From Paenalcaligenes suwonensis (GTDB lineage: Bacteria > Pseudomonadota > Gammaproteobacteria > Burkholderiales > Burkholderiaceae_B): a DNA stretch of 64,000 bases. How positions within the stretch are numbered: the first letter of the stretch is position 1; each line of letters starts with the position of its first letter. Of this stretch, positions 1-7,302 are shown in pieces. The stretch is taken from NCBI RefSeq assembly GCF_011290505.1, contig NZ_JAANPV010000001.1, forward strand, positions 248,001-312,000, read 5' to 3'. The translations under genes were made by a program, and so were the position numbers. A model generated the notes under the pieces. The model saw only the letters and a program-made list of their open reading frames with translations. It did not search any database and was not told the origin of the DNA.

Positions 1-2
1 AC

Positions 3-656
3 TTGGCCGTAAAGCTGGTTATACAAGGTGGTTTTTCGTTAAGCGGGCAAGCGTGTACGGGTACCAGTCGCGTGTTAGTACAGCGTGATGTGAAAGCAGA
101 ATTTACACGTAAGTTGCTGGAAAAAGTGCAGGCATTAACAGTAGGCAATGGCCTGACCGCTACTCCAGACTTGGGGCCTATCGCCACACGTGGCCAGCTA
201 GAAAGTATTTTGGAATATGTGGAAATAGGTAAGCAGGAAGCCACGCATTTATGTGGTGGCGATCGCTTAACCGAGGGTGATTTTGCACAGGGTTTTTACA
301 TGACGCCAGCGGTGTTCACCGACGTCACACAAAACATGCGCATTGCTCGTGAAGAAATTTTTGGGCCAGTGATTGCGCTACTTGAATTTGACAGTTACGA
401 GCAGGCCTTAGCGATGGCAAATGACACCGAGTATGGCTTATCGGCCGCCATTGTGACACGCAGCGCTGAATACGCACACCGTTTCAGTACTGACATCGAG
501 GCGGGCACGGTCAAGATTAATCGCACCACCACCGGCAATTTGATGAATGCGCCATTTGGTGGCTTGAAGCAATCCAGTACCTCAACCTTCCGCGAATCTG
601 GCAGGGGTGGTCTGGAGTTTTATACCCAAATCAAAACCGTGTACCGCGGTATTTGA
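3..656 (+). CDS. Aldehyde dehydrogenase, C-terminal part (cut by window start)
   Basis: NAD(P)-dependent oxidation of an aldehyde to its acid. The window begins just upstream of the catalytic cysteine, seen in GQACTGTSR, and the reading frame runs in open from the edge. The rest shows the family's conserved IFGPVIAL and the NAPFGGLKQSS block. About 200 residues are present, so roughly 280 N-terminal residues lie outside. The C-terminal block resembles the alpha-ketoglutaric semialdehyde dehydrogenase branch, but the substrate cannot be decided. It is followed after 30 bases by a GlcG-like gene on the same strand, so it probably belongs to the same catabolic operon. Confidence 0.9.
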   Translation: MAVKLVIQGGFSLSGQACTGTSRVLVQRDVKAEFTRKLLEKVQALTVGNGLTATPDLGPIATRGQLESILEYVEIGKQEATHLCGGDRLTEGDFAQGFYMTPAVFTDVTQNMRIAREEIFGPVIALLEFDSYEQALAMANDTEYGLSAAIVTRSAEYAHRFSTDIEAGTVKINRTTTGNLMNAPFGGLKQSSTSTFRESGRGGLEFYTQIKTVYRGI

Positions 657-686
657 TGTTTTGTAAACCAAAGGTTGAGAAGTGAT

Positions 687-1166
687 ATGAAAAAAATTCT
701 GCGTCTTGAACAGCGTGAAGCCCGTTTGATGGTGGAAGCCGCTATCGCCAAGTCCAAAGAAATTGGTGTGTTGGAAACCATTTGCGTGGTTGACGAAGGG
801 GGCTACCCCATTGCGCTAGAGCGTATGGATGGTGCACGTATTACGGGCCCACAAATTGCGTGGAACAAAGCTTTCACTGCTGCTGGCCACAAGCGTTCCA
901 CGCATTTGTTTACGACAGCGCCTAATGGTCCGGCACTGCCTGGTAATGAAGCCTTTGGTATTCAACTGAGCTTTGAAGGTCGTTTTGCTGCTTTCGTGGG
1001 TGGTTTCCCCGTTGTGATTAATGGCGAAGTGGTGGGCGGTATTGGTTTGAGTGGCGGTAATGGCGAGCAAGATACGGCAGCAGGTGTAGCCGCTTTGCAA
1101 GCTTTGTCTGATGCACTGAAAGCCGAAGGCTTGGATGTGTTGGTACAGGCTGATATTAAGAAGTAG
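687..1166 (+). CDS. GlcG/HbpS family (heme-degrading domain, DUF336) protein
   Basis: A 159-residue single-domain protein with the GlcG/HbpS signature: an N-terminal helix, the VVDEGGYPIALERMDGA strand-turn and the glycine-rich GGFPVVINGEVVGGIGLSGG core. Such proteins are found beside glycolate and other catabolic genes and bind heme or small molecules; their exact job is unclear. I chose the ATG at 687, preceded by a GAGAAG ribosome site, over the TTG twelve bases upstream. It lies between an aldehyde dehydrogenase and a flavin reductase and is probably co-transcribed with both. Confidence 0.85.
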   Translation: MKKILRLEQREARLMVEAAIAKSKEIGVLETICVVDEGGYPIALERMDGARITGPQIAWNKAFTAAGHKRSTHLFTTAPNGPALPGNEAFGIQLSFEGRFAAFVGGFPVVINGEVVGGIGLSGGNGEQDTAAGVAALQALSDALKAEGLDVLVQADIKK

Positions 1167-1187
1167 TACGCATTAGGAGACAAGGAT

Positions 1188-2213
1188 ATGGCGCATCGTG
1201 TCAATGTACGGGAAAGTGGTGAACACTTTTGGGTAGAGCCCGAAGAAACCGTATTACAAGCCGCTAAGCGGCAAGGCATACGCATACACAGTGATTGCGA
1301 GTTTGGTGGCTGTGGCACGTGCCGTATCCATGTCACAGAAGGGCAGGTGCACTACGAGGACGATTGTTTGCCCATGAGTGTGGCCGACGATGAACATGCA
1401 GCAGGTATGGCTGCAGCGTGCCAAGCACGGTTGCGTGGTGATATAGAAATTAGCTTAGCGAATCACCAAGATGACTTGCCTGAAGCGCAAGAGGTAGACG
1501 CAACTGTGTTAGCGGTAGAACGCGCGTGTACTGGCATTTGGCGTGTGCGCTTGCAACTGCCTACAGGCGTAGAGATGGACTACCGAGCCGGTCAATATTT
1601 GAATGTGTTGTGTGACGATGGCCGCACCCGTAGCTTTTCTATGGCGACAGCCAATGCGGCGACTGGTGTGCTAGAGCTACACATACGCGAGATTGAAGGC
1701 GGGCGGTTTACGCAGCATTTGTTGCCAACCCTACAGGCCGGCGACTCGTTGCGGTTAATGCTGCCTATGGGCCAATTTTATTGGCGTGAAAAAGACTGGC
1801 GCCCCATGGTGATGGTGGCAACGGGTACGGGTATTGCGCCTATTAAGGCGATTCTGGAGTCATTGTTGGATAACGACGATTGCCCACCCATCAGTTTGTA
1901 CTGGGGAATGCGCACAGCAGCTGATTTGTACTTGGCAGAAGAAATTGCCGCGTGGGCTGAGCGCTTATTTGAGTTTCAGTTCGTACCGGTACTCTCTGCC
2001 GCCGACGACACATGGACGGGGGCTCGCGGGTATGTACAGCATCAGGTGTGTGAAGACTTTCCTGATTTGTCTGAGCACGCCGTTTATTTGTGCGGCTCCC
2101 CCACCATGATAGACGAGGCCAGAGCGCTGTTTGGACTACAAGGGGCTGATAGCCAGTTTGTGTACGCCGATGCGTTTAATTTTCAAACAGATGCCCACGC
2201 AGTAGCGGTTTAA
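1188..2213 (+). CDS. Ferredoxin-flavin oxidoreductase (oxygenase reductase component)
   Basis: A 341-residue electron-transfer protein. Residues 1-90 are a plant-type [2Fe-2S] ferredoxin domain with ligands C37, C42, C45 and C78. Then comes a FAD domain with RSFS at 148-151, and an NAD(P)H domain with GTGIAP near 213-218 and a C-terminal LCGSP block. The order Fd-FAD-NAD is that of reductases for multicomponent mono- and dioxygenases. An AGGAGACAAGG ribosome site precedes the ATG. No oxygenase is visible in the window; it may lie upstream of position 1. The electron acceptor could be one of the two ferredoxins downstream. Confidence 0.88.
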   Translation: MAHRVNVRESGEHFWVEPEETVLQAAKRQGIRIHSDCEFGGCGTCRIHVTEGQVHYEDDCLPMSVADDEHAAGMAAACQARLRGDIEISLANHQDDLPEAQEVDATVLAVERACTGIWRVRLQLPTGVEMDYRAGQYLNVLCDDGRTRSFSMATANAATGVLELHIREIEGGRFTQHLLPTLQAGDSLRLMLPMGQFYWREKDWRPMVMVATGTGIAPIKAILESLLDNDDCPPISLYWGMRTAADLYLAEEIAAWAERLFEFQFVPVLSAADDTWTGARGYVQHQVCEDFPDLSEHAVYLCGSPTMIDEARALFGLQGADSQFVYADAFNFQTDAHAVAV

Positions 2214-2365
2214 GGCTTTTTAGGGGTACGGCCAAAAAGCTCAGATAAGCGCGGCAGATTAATCAACGGAATACGTTGGCGCAATTGTTGGCGTTTGGCG
2301 AAATGCGGGTGCAGTTGTTCGCCGATGGGACGCTCAAGATAGCGAAGTTCGACGGGATTTTTCAT
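2210..2365 (-). CDS. Possible 51-residue small protein, unrecognised
   Basis: An ATG at 2365 (complement) opens a 51-codon frame ending in TAA at 2210, tail to tail with the reductase and sharing its stop region. The protein begins MKNPVELRYLERPIGEQ and is basic, with many Gln and Arg, and ends FGRTPKKP. No convincing ribosome site is visible upstream. It fills most of the otherwise empty 348-base gap. I do not recognise it. It may be a genuine small gene, the remnant of a larger one, or chance. Confidence 0.35.
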   Translation of the reverse strand: MKNPVELRYLERPIGEQLHPHFAKRQQLRQRIPLINLPRLSELFGRTPKKP

Positions 2366-2561
2366 GGCTTTTTAAAGTGGTTAAACTGAATTAAGTATAC
2401 CGCAATTAGGGTTTTCACTCAAATTGGTGGTTTTTACAGGAAGAACGGTAGGAAATCCATGCTAGTAGTCAGGTGGAATATCTACCGGTATACCGTTTTA
2501 GGGTTTGGGTGCGATCGGGCTGATAATCCGGCAGCAACGTGAGTAGTAAGCAGGAGGCCTT

Positions 2562-2870
2562 ATGCCAACCATCACATTTCACAAAAATAATCAGGTTCAT
2601 GTGGGCGAGGTGCAAGAGAACACCAACTTGGTGGTGCGTGCTGGCATCAAACAATTCCCTTTCCCGCACTTGAACTACGGCTGCGGCATGGGCAAATGCG
2701 CGAAATGTGCATGCCGGGTACTAGAGGGGGCAGAGCATTTGCCCGCCGCTAACTGGAAAGAGAAAAAACAATTGGGCGACAGGCTGGATCAAGGGTGGCG
2801 GTTGACCTGCCAACTGTGGATCAACGAAGACATCACCTTAGAGCAGCCGGTGCTAGAGGAGGGCGAATAA
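2562..2870 (+). CDS. [2Fe-2S] ferredoxin, plant type (first copy)
   Basis: A 102-residue stand-alone ferredoxin. The cluster ligands are C41, C46 and C49 in NYGCGMGKCAKC, and C83 in LTCQLW; an extra C51 follows directly. An AGGAGG site lies before the ATG. Its stop codon overlaps the ATG of the next gene, so the two are translationally coupled. Probable electron shuttle from the upstream Fd-FAD-NAD reductase to an unidentified terminal enzyme. Only about 40 percent resembles the second ferredoxin 300 bases downstream by eye, so this is not a recent duplication. Confidence 0.85.
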   Translation: MPTITFHKNNQVHVGEVQENTNLVVRAGIKQFPFPHLNYGCGMGKCAKCACRVLEGAEHLPAANWKEKKQLGDRLDQGWRLTCQLWINEDITLEQPVLEEGE

Positions 2871-3175
2871 TGTATGTGGTGCTAACAAGCAAACCGGGTG
2901 AATACCGCAGCGAAGCAGGTGTAGGCGTAGAACCTATAGCCGCGTATGAATACTATTTCCATGGCCGGCTAAAAGCTATTTTTACCATTGCTCGTATTCA
3001 AGATGCATCCCGAGTACGCATTGTGGAAGAAACGGAGGGTGGCACGATTAACGATATCACCACCCGCCAGATGGAAAAATTCCAAACGCAGCAAGAGGCG
3101 TATGACGAGATTTACGGGCTAACCCAGTTTGGCACCATTGAAGCCGAGCTGCGTGAGCGTGCGTTGAGTGTATAA
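2870..3175 (+). CDS. Unrecognised 101-residue protein between two ferredoxins
   Basis: The ATG overlaps the stop of the first ferredoxin (TAATG), which decides the start. The protein is soluble and mixed alpha/beta, with no cysteine and no membrane segment. It begins MYVVLTSKPGEYRSE and contains an AYEYYFHGRLKAIFTIAR strand pair and an acidic C-terminal helix. I do not recognise the family. Its tight coupling to ferredoxin genes on both sides suggests a small subunit or coupling protein of an oxygenase-like system, which is inference only. Confidence 0.75.
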   Translation: MYVVLTSKPGEYRSEAGVGVEPIAAYEYYFHGRLKAIFTIARIQDASRVRIVEETEGGTINDITTRQMEKFQTQQEAYDEIYGLTQFGTIEAELRERALSV

Positions 3176-3190
3176 GAGGTAGATGTAACT

Positions 3191-3469
3191 ATGGTTCAAA
3201 TAACCTTTGCTTCCAATAATGATTTGGTGGTGTCGGCCGCAGAAAATAGTAATTTGCTGCGTGTGTCCATACGCGAACGAGGGGGTATTCCCTTTAAGTG
3301 TGGTGGCGGTATTTGCGGTACCTGCAAATGTCGTATTACCGAAGGTATGGATAACACCGATGAGGTGAAAGCCAAGGAGCATAAACACCTCACTACAGAA
3401 GACTTGCAGCAGGGTTATCGCATGGCCTGCCAGACTTTTGTGCGTGGGGATGTCACGGTGACGTGGTGA
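3191..3469 (+). CDS. [2Fe-2S] ferredoxin, plant type (second copy)
   Basis: A 92-residue ferredoxin with ligands C37, C42 and C45 in FKCGGGICGTCKC, and C80 near the C terminus; an extra C47 sits at the same relative place as C51 of the first ferredoxin. It starts 15 bases after the unrecognised 101-residue gene, with an AGAGGT site. With the reductase domain it makes three plant-type ferredoxin domains within 2.3 kb. Confidence 0.87.
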   Translation: MVQITFASNNDLVVSAAENSNLLRVSIRERGGIPFKCGGGICGTCKCRITEGMDNTDEVKAKEHKHLTTEDLQQGYRMACQTFVRGDVTVTW

Positions 3470-3560
3470 TAGCGCGTGAAAGCACTAAGTGCTGCGCTAC
3501 GCTTTTCCGTGTATAAAACGGTTTTGATGCAAACATGTAGTAGCGGTAATGGAGTAGGAA

Positions 3561-3932
3561 ATGGGGATAGCAGGCTTTTCTTCAATAGGCGAGTTCAAGC
3601 AGGCATTGACCCGGGACTACAACCGCATTAATAGCAGCATCTTTGCCTCAGGAGTGGTAACGCTAAAAATAGATGTGCAGGACGACCGTATCAGTATGCT
3701 GGCCATTCATAAGCGTCAGTCGGTGTTAGATACCTTAAGTCGAGAAAACGCACACATAGCCGATCTGGCAGACCTCTACCTGATTAAGGCATTCAAAAAG
3801 GAGATGAAACAGGTTTTGATACAGCAGTATGGGTTAGAGATAGTGGCCATATTCAAAGATTACGATGCAGTGGCGCAATTGTCTTCTACCGTGATTTTGC
3901 TGAAAAAAGAAGGTCAAACGCAGTCAGACTAA
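3561..3932 (+). CDS. DUF2294/MpsC-like protein (tentative)
   Basis: A 123-residue soluble protein with a GGAGTAGGAA site just before its ATG. The pattern of a short N-terminal helix, a VVTLKIDVQDDRISMLAI strand pair, a long helical segment with an LIKAFKKEMKQVL stretch, and a final IVAIFKDYDAVAQLSS strand resembles the DUF2294 family, also called MpsC-like, a small protein tied in some bacteria to a membrane-potential-generating carbonate system. The assignment is by eye and weak. No MpsA/MpsB partners are present. It may be the last gene of the upstream ferredoxin operon. Confidence 0.5.
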   Translation: MGIAGFSSIGEFKQALTRDYNRINSSIFASGVVTLKIDVQDDRISMLAIHKRQSVLDTLSRENAHIADLADLYLIKAFKKEMKQVLIQQYGLEIVAIFKDYDAVAQLSSTVILLKKEGQTQSD

Positions 3933-4071
3933 CCGTGTTGGTCTGCTGAATTTAGCCTGTAGACATAAACCGACTGGTACGAAGTCTTGTTGTGCTTTAA
4001 CGGCGTTGCTGCCCATGTCATGCATGGTGGTACCTGCTGTAGAAGTCGCCAACAATAAGTACAACTATACC

Positions 4072-4123
4072 GCCGGCCTCACGTTCTGGTTACGACCAGG
4101 GCATGAGGCCGGCTTTTTATTTT
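4072..4123 (+). terminator. Terminator hairpin directly before the NIF3-like gene (possible attenuator)
   Basis: A perfect 10-base stem (GCCGGCCTCA at 4072-4081 with TGAGGCCGGC at 4104-4113) encloses a second small stem CTGGT/ACCAG, and is followed by TTTTTATTTT. The GGAG ribosome site begins at the next base (4124) and the ATG is at 4136. It can end the upstream operon, but its contact with the next gene's ribosome site is the layout of a leader attenuator. Confidence 0.8.
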
Positions 4124-4135
4124 GGAGACAAACAA

Positions 4136-5158
4136 ATGACATGTGTAAGCGATTTGCTAGATGCGCTGAATGTAATCACAGGTGGTCGTATGGTGTCCTG
4201 TATGGACGAAGTGAAACACGGCAACCATCCTTTTGTGATTTGGAAGTCATCCGGTATTTACGGCAAGGAGGTGCTGGAAATACCCGGGCTAATACATGGC
4301 GATCCGCAGAAAAAAATACGCAAAGTAGCTGTGTGCATGACCATGACTGAACTCAGCATCGAGTTAGCGGGTGCCACCGGCGTGGATGCCATTGTGGCGC
4401 ATCACCCCATTGCCGATGCGGCCAGTTGTGGTGGCGTGACTTTGCGTGACTATCTGAACTTATATGGCATCGCAGCGTTGGAATGTCACGAGGCGTTTCA
4501 TGGTTTGCACCCCGGTATTGCGTACTTGCACGGTCATAAAGTGAAGAAAAGCGATATTAGCTATGGCGGTGTACATGGCAACGTGATGTTTGTGGGTGAG
4601 CCTTTGGAAGGTGTACATACCATGGGCGATATGTTGGCGCGCTTAGATAGTTTCATGGGTTTGGATATGGAAGAGCAGCTACTGCACAGTGAGCGCCGTA
4701 TCAAAAACAACGACAACATCCAGGAAACCAGTTTGCTCACACGCGGGGCAATACGTGTGGGTAGCCCTGCCAGCCCTGTTAAGCACATTTTGCACATCTT
4801 TCCGCATACCGGGTTTAGTCCTGAACATCTGCGTCAAGCCATTGCGGAGAATCCAGAAGTGGACACAGTGTTGGCATCCATTAGCCGCGTGTATGAAGGT
4901 CACGAGCTGATTAGGTGTGCGCAAGAATTAGGTTTGAATTTTATGGTGGGCAATAGCCATGTATTGGAAATCCTAGAAAACGGATTGCCATTGGCCTATG
5001 CCTTAAGTGCGTTATTGGAGGGTGTAGAGGTGGTGATGTTCCGAGATAGGGTGACCTCCACACCCGTGCACCAAGTGGGGACAGAGCGTCTGCGCGAATA
5101 TGCACAACATGTCTCGGCCGCCCATTTAATGGGTAAGAACGTATTAAGTTTCCACTAA
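4136..5158 (+). CDS. NIF3-like (DUF34, GTP cyclohydrolase type 2-like) protein
   Basis: A 340-residue member of the NIF3/DUF34 family, recognised from the VDAIVAHHP motif, which holds metal-binding histidines, the HEAFHGLHPG segment, and the late GNSHVLEILENGLP region. NIF3 proteins bind two metal ions; most have no firmly established reaction. The start at 4136 has GGAGAC eight bases upstream; the longer frame from 4103 would run through the terminator hairpin and is rejected. It is followed after 24 bases by a Gate-domain membrane protein, so the pair probably handles one substrate, perhaps a nucleoside or purine-like compound (inference). Confidence 0.75.
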   Translation: MTCVSDLLDALNVITGGRMVSCMDEVKHGNHPFVIWKSSGIYGKEVLEIPGLIHGDPQKKIRKVAVCMTMTELSIELAGATGVDAIVAHHPIADAASCGGVTLRDYLNLYGIAALECHEAFHGLHPGIAYLHGHKVKKSDISYGGVHGNVMFVGEPLEGVHTMGDMLARLDSFMGLDMEEQLLHSERRIKNNDNIQETSLLTRGAIRVGSPASPVKHILHIFPHTGFSPEHLRQAIAENPEVDTVLASISRVYEGHELIRCAQELGLNFMVGNSHVLEILENGLPLAYALSALLEGVEVVMFRDRVTSTPVHQVGTERLREYAQHVSAAHLMGKNVLSFH

Positions 5159-5182
5159 CTTTCCCTTAGGCTGGAGAGAGAC

Positions 5183-6289
5183 ATGAACAATAAAACTATA
5201 GAAATAGACAAAGTGGTGCATGCACCAACGGGTGTTAGACGACCGTTGGAGCGTATTGAGGCGATAGGGTTGGCCCTTTTAGGTCTGGCAATGCTGACCT
5301 TGTTTTTCTTTCCCGGTACCTTGTCTGGCGCATTTGATACGGTTTTAAATACCGTCAAACCCGTGGTGGTCGATGTGTTTTTGACTGGCCAAGTGGGTAT
5401 TGCCGTCATCATTAGCGTGATTATTGGTAGGTTGCTGGAGCGCTTGGGTTTTACCGACGCGATGATGCGTGTGTTTATGCCAGGTATGCGCTGGATAGGC
5501 ATTAACCCAGCGGTGATTATCCCTAGCGTTTACAACATTTTTGGCGATATTAATGCCGCTGGCCGTATTTCTGGTCCATTGCTGCGTCAGGCTGGTGCGA
5601 CCAAAGATGAGCAAAAAATCGCTGTGGCAACCATGGTGCAGTCTCAGCAATCGTTCTCTACCTTTATGCTGGGGATGATGGCCTTAACCTTTGCTGGGGT
5701 GAACGTATTTGCTGTCGTGATGATTGCCATTTTCGGGCCGCTGCTGCTGTCACCATTGATTTTGTCCAAATTGGTGTACCGCGATGTGCGATCGGTAGAT
5801 TTGTTAACCGCACCTAAATTCACGCCCGATACCGATTTTGCACCTATGTTATTTAAGGCAGCACGCGAAGGCGTTGAGCTGCTGTTTTTGATTTTGATTC
5901 CTGCGGTAGCACTGGTGTTCTGTGTGATTGGTTTGCTGGATCACATGGGCATCTGGCAACCGGTGAATGCGTTATTAGAGCGCGCTATGCTGGCGCTTAA
6001 TATTCATCCAGAAACCGGCGTGTTGGCGGTGTTGGTAAGCCCTACGCTTGCGATGGGCAAACTGCAAGCCATGGCAAGTGGGTTAGATCCGTCGTTGGTG
6101 GTGGGCTCGTTTATTTTGGCCTCGTCAGGTTTGCCATTGTCTGCCGTGTTTGGCCAGATCCCTGTAGTGTGGGCAGAAAGCTCTGATTTGACCGAAAAAG
6201 AGGCTATGAAAGCAGCCATTTTAGGGATTGTGATGCGCTTGCTGACAGCCACTGTTTTAGCGCTGCTACTGACACCGTTGATTAGCTAA
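5183..6289 (+). CDS. Nucleoside-recognition (Gate) domain membrane protein
   Basis: A 368-residue inner-membrane protein with eight to ten hydrophobic segments and two Gate-type halves. The first half holds the IPSVYNIFGDINAAGRISGP stretch; the second holds a similarly placed LVSPTLAMGKLQAMA. Gate domains occur in nucleoside transporters and in SpmA/SpmB-like proteins. A GGCTGGAGAGAGAC site precedes the ATG. It is the second gene of a two-gene unit with the NIF3-like protein, which fits an uptake plus processing pair. Substrate unknown. Confidence 0.75.
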   Translation: MNNKTIEIDKVVHAPTGVRRPLERIEAIGLALLGLAMLTLFFFPGTLSGAFDTVLNTVKPVVVDVFLTGQVGIAVIISVIIGRLLERLGFTDAMMRVFMPGMRWIGINPAVIIPSVYNIFGDINAAGRISGPLLRQAGATKDEQKIAVATMVQSQQSFSTFMLGMMALTFAGVNVFAVVMIAIFGPLLLSPLILSKLVYRDVRSVDLLTAPKFTPDTDFAPMLFKAAREGVELLFLILIPAVALVFCVIGLLDHMGIWQPVNALLERAMLALNIHPETGVLAVLVSPTLAMGKLQAMASGLDPSLVVGSFILASSGLPLSAVFGQIPVVWAESSDLTEKEAMKAAILGIVMRLLTATVLALLLTPLIS

Positions 6290-6329
6290 TCACTTAGCTG
6301 GTTGGTGTGGTGCAGCCGTTCTATGCAAA

Positions 6330-6354
6330 CAGCCTAGCCGTAGTGGCTAGGCTG
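6330..6354. terminator. Bidirectional terminator hairpin
   Basis: A 10-base perfect stem CAGCCTAGCC/GGCTAGGCTG with a five-base loop lies between the Gate-protein gene and the convergent thioredoxin gene. T-rich sequence on either side is modest (TGTTGTTGG), so its strength is uncertain. Confidence 0.65.
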
Positions 6355-6376
6355 TGTTGTTGGTGCCGTAGCGTTT

Positions 6377-6697
6377 TTAGTCAGCATGGCGCTGTATGAG
6401 TTGCTGCAATTGGCTTTGTCCCGCAGCACCAATCATTCTGTCCACTACTTGACCGTCTTTAAATAGCAAAACGGTGGGAATGCTTTGTACACGGAATTGG
6501 TTTGCCAGTTCAGGTACAGCATCAATATCTACTTCGCCAAACGAGGCTTGTTCCTGCAACGCAGTGGCTGTTTGTTGATAAATGGGTGCCATCATGCGAC
6601 ATGGGCCACACCATTCTGCCCAAAAACGTACGGTGTGTAGGCCTGGAGCGTTAGTCACAAGTTGCTCGAAGTTGGTGGTGTCTAGATGCGTAATCAT
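6377..6697 (-). CDS. Thioredoxin
   Basis: A 106-residue thioredoxin with the WCGPC active site at residues 29-33, the cis-proline stretch SIPTVLLFKDG and a final helix. It reduces protein disulfides in the cytoplasm, being reduced itself by thioredoxin reductase. The ATG at 6697 has an AAGGCAG site; an upstream in-frame codon gives an N-terminal extension without support. It is monocistronic and convergent with the Gate-protein gene. Confidence 0.92.
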   Translation of the reverse strand: MITHLDTTNFEQLVTNAPGLHTVRFWAEWCGPCRMMAPIYQQTATALQEQASFGEVDIDAVPELANQFRVQSIPTVLLFKDGQVVDRMIGAAGQSQLQQLIQRHAD

Positions 6698-6764
6698 GAT
6701 TACTGCCTTACAAAAAAGAAGGGCGAGCACATCGCAAGTGGCTCGGGTTTTATTGAAATAGGCG

Positions 6765-6804
6765 TTTCCCTATCATTCAATAATTATCTTGAATGATAGG
6801 GAAA
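6765..6804. repeat. Perfect 16-base inverted repeat upstream of thioredoxin
   Basis: TTTCCCTATCATTCAA at 6765-6780 is the exact reverse complement of 6789-6804, separated by eight AT bases. It lies 68 bases before the thioredoxin start, in the spacer between two divergent genes. It could be a cruciform, an operator, or a leader hairpin of the thioredoxin transcript. Confidence 0.8.
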
Positions 6805-6951
6805 AGTTCAATCTAGGTCAATTCAAGCGCGGGTTGTGGTGCCCTATACGGCAATCTGTCGCATAATAGGTTCTTACTAGGCGTAGCAGAATTCACCCAT
6901 TTGCAATGTGCTTGCAGGGCAGGCATGGCATAACAACTAGGAGCAAGACCC

Positions 6952-7215
6952 ATGATGTTCAGACGTGATCCTTTTCACATTCTAGAAGCGTACATTCAGT
7001 CTGTTGGTGATATGCAGCAAAACTATGCTCAGCTGAAGACGGCACTGCAAAACATCAATAACATTATTGATTTTGCAGAACACAAAGTTGGTGCAGCACT
7101 AGAGGCTGAACAGGCCGAGCAAATTAGTGAAGTAGGTTTGCAGTGGTTAGAAGGTGTGCATCAGGGCGGCAATATGGATACGCTGCGCGATCAAGCCAAA
7201 CAAGCATTGGATTAA
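6952..7215 (+). CDS. Small alpha-helical protein, unrecognised (87 residues)
   Basis: An 87-residue acidic protein that is nearly all helix, with Gln-rich amphipathic stretches (SVGDMQQNYAQLKTALQNIN and EAEQAEQISEVGLQWLE). An AGGAGCAAG site precedes the ATG and a strong terminator follows, which supports a real single-gene unit. No cysteine, signal peptide or membrane segment is seen. I do not recognise it. Confidence 0.75.
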   Translation: MMFRRDPFHILEAYIQSVGDMQQNYAQLKTALQNINNIIDFAEHKVGAALEAEQAEQISEVGLQWLEGVHQGGNMDTLRDQAKQALD

Positions 7216-7244
7216 GCCGTACACCTTATACGGTTGTCATGATG

Positions 7245-7271
7245 AAAACGCCCCATATGGGGCGTTTTTTT
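7245..7271 (+). terminator. Rho-independent terminator
   Basis: AACGCCCCATATGGGGCGTT is a perfect palindrome followed by a run of seven T on the plus strand. It ends the 87-residue gene; the A run on its left lets it also work for the minus-strand oxidase operon that ends at 7303. Confidence 0.9.
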
Positions 7272-7302
7272 GTGAGGTGTGTGGTGCTGCTCACGTATAC
7301 GC

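Noticed and set aside
962-1336. Minus-strand frame of 124 codons across the GlcG-like and reductase genes
   Set aside because: Shadow of two well-supported plus-strand genes; no ribosome site or protein-like composition.
3970-4101. Two ACGA-loop hairpins (near 3971 and 4085) that recall the guanidine-II riboswitch
   Set aside because: They are about 110 bases apart, the first stem has only four pairs, and the second is inside the terminator. The downstream genes are not guanidine-linked.
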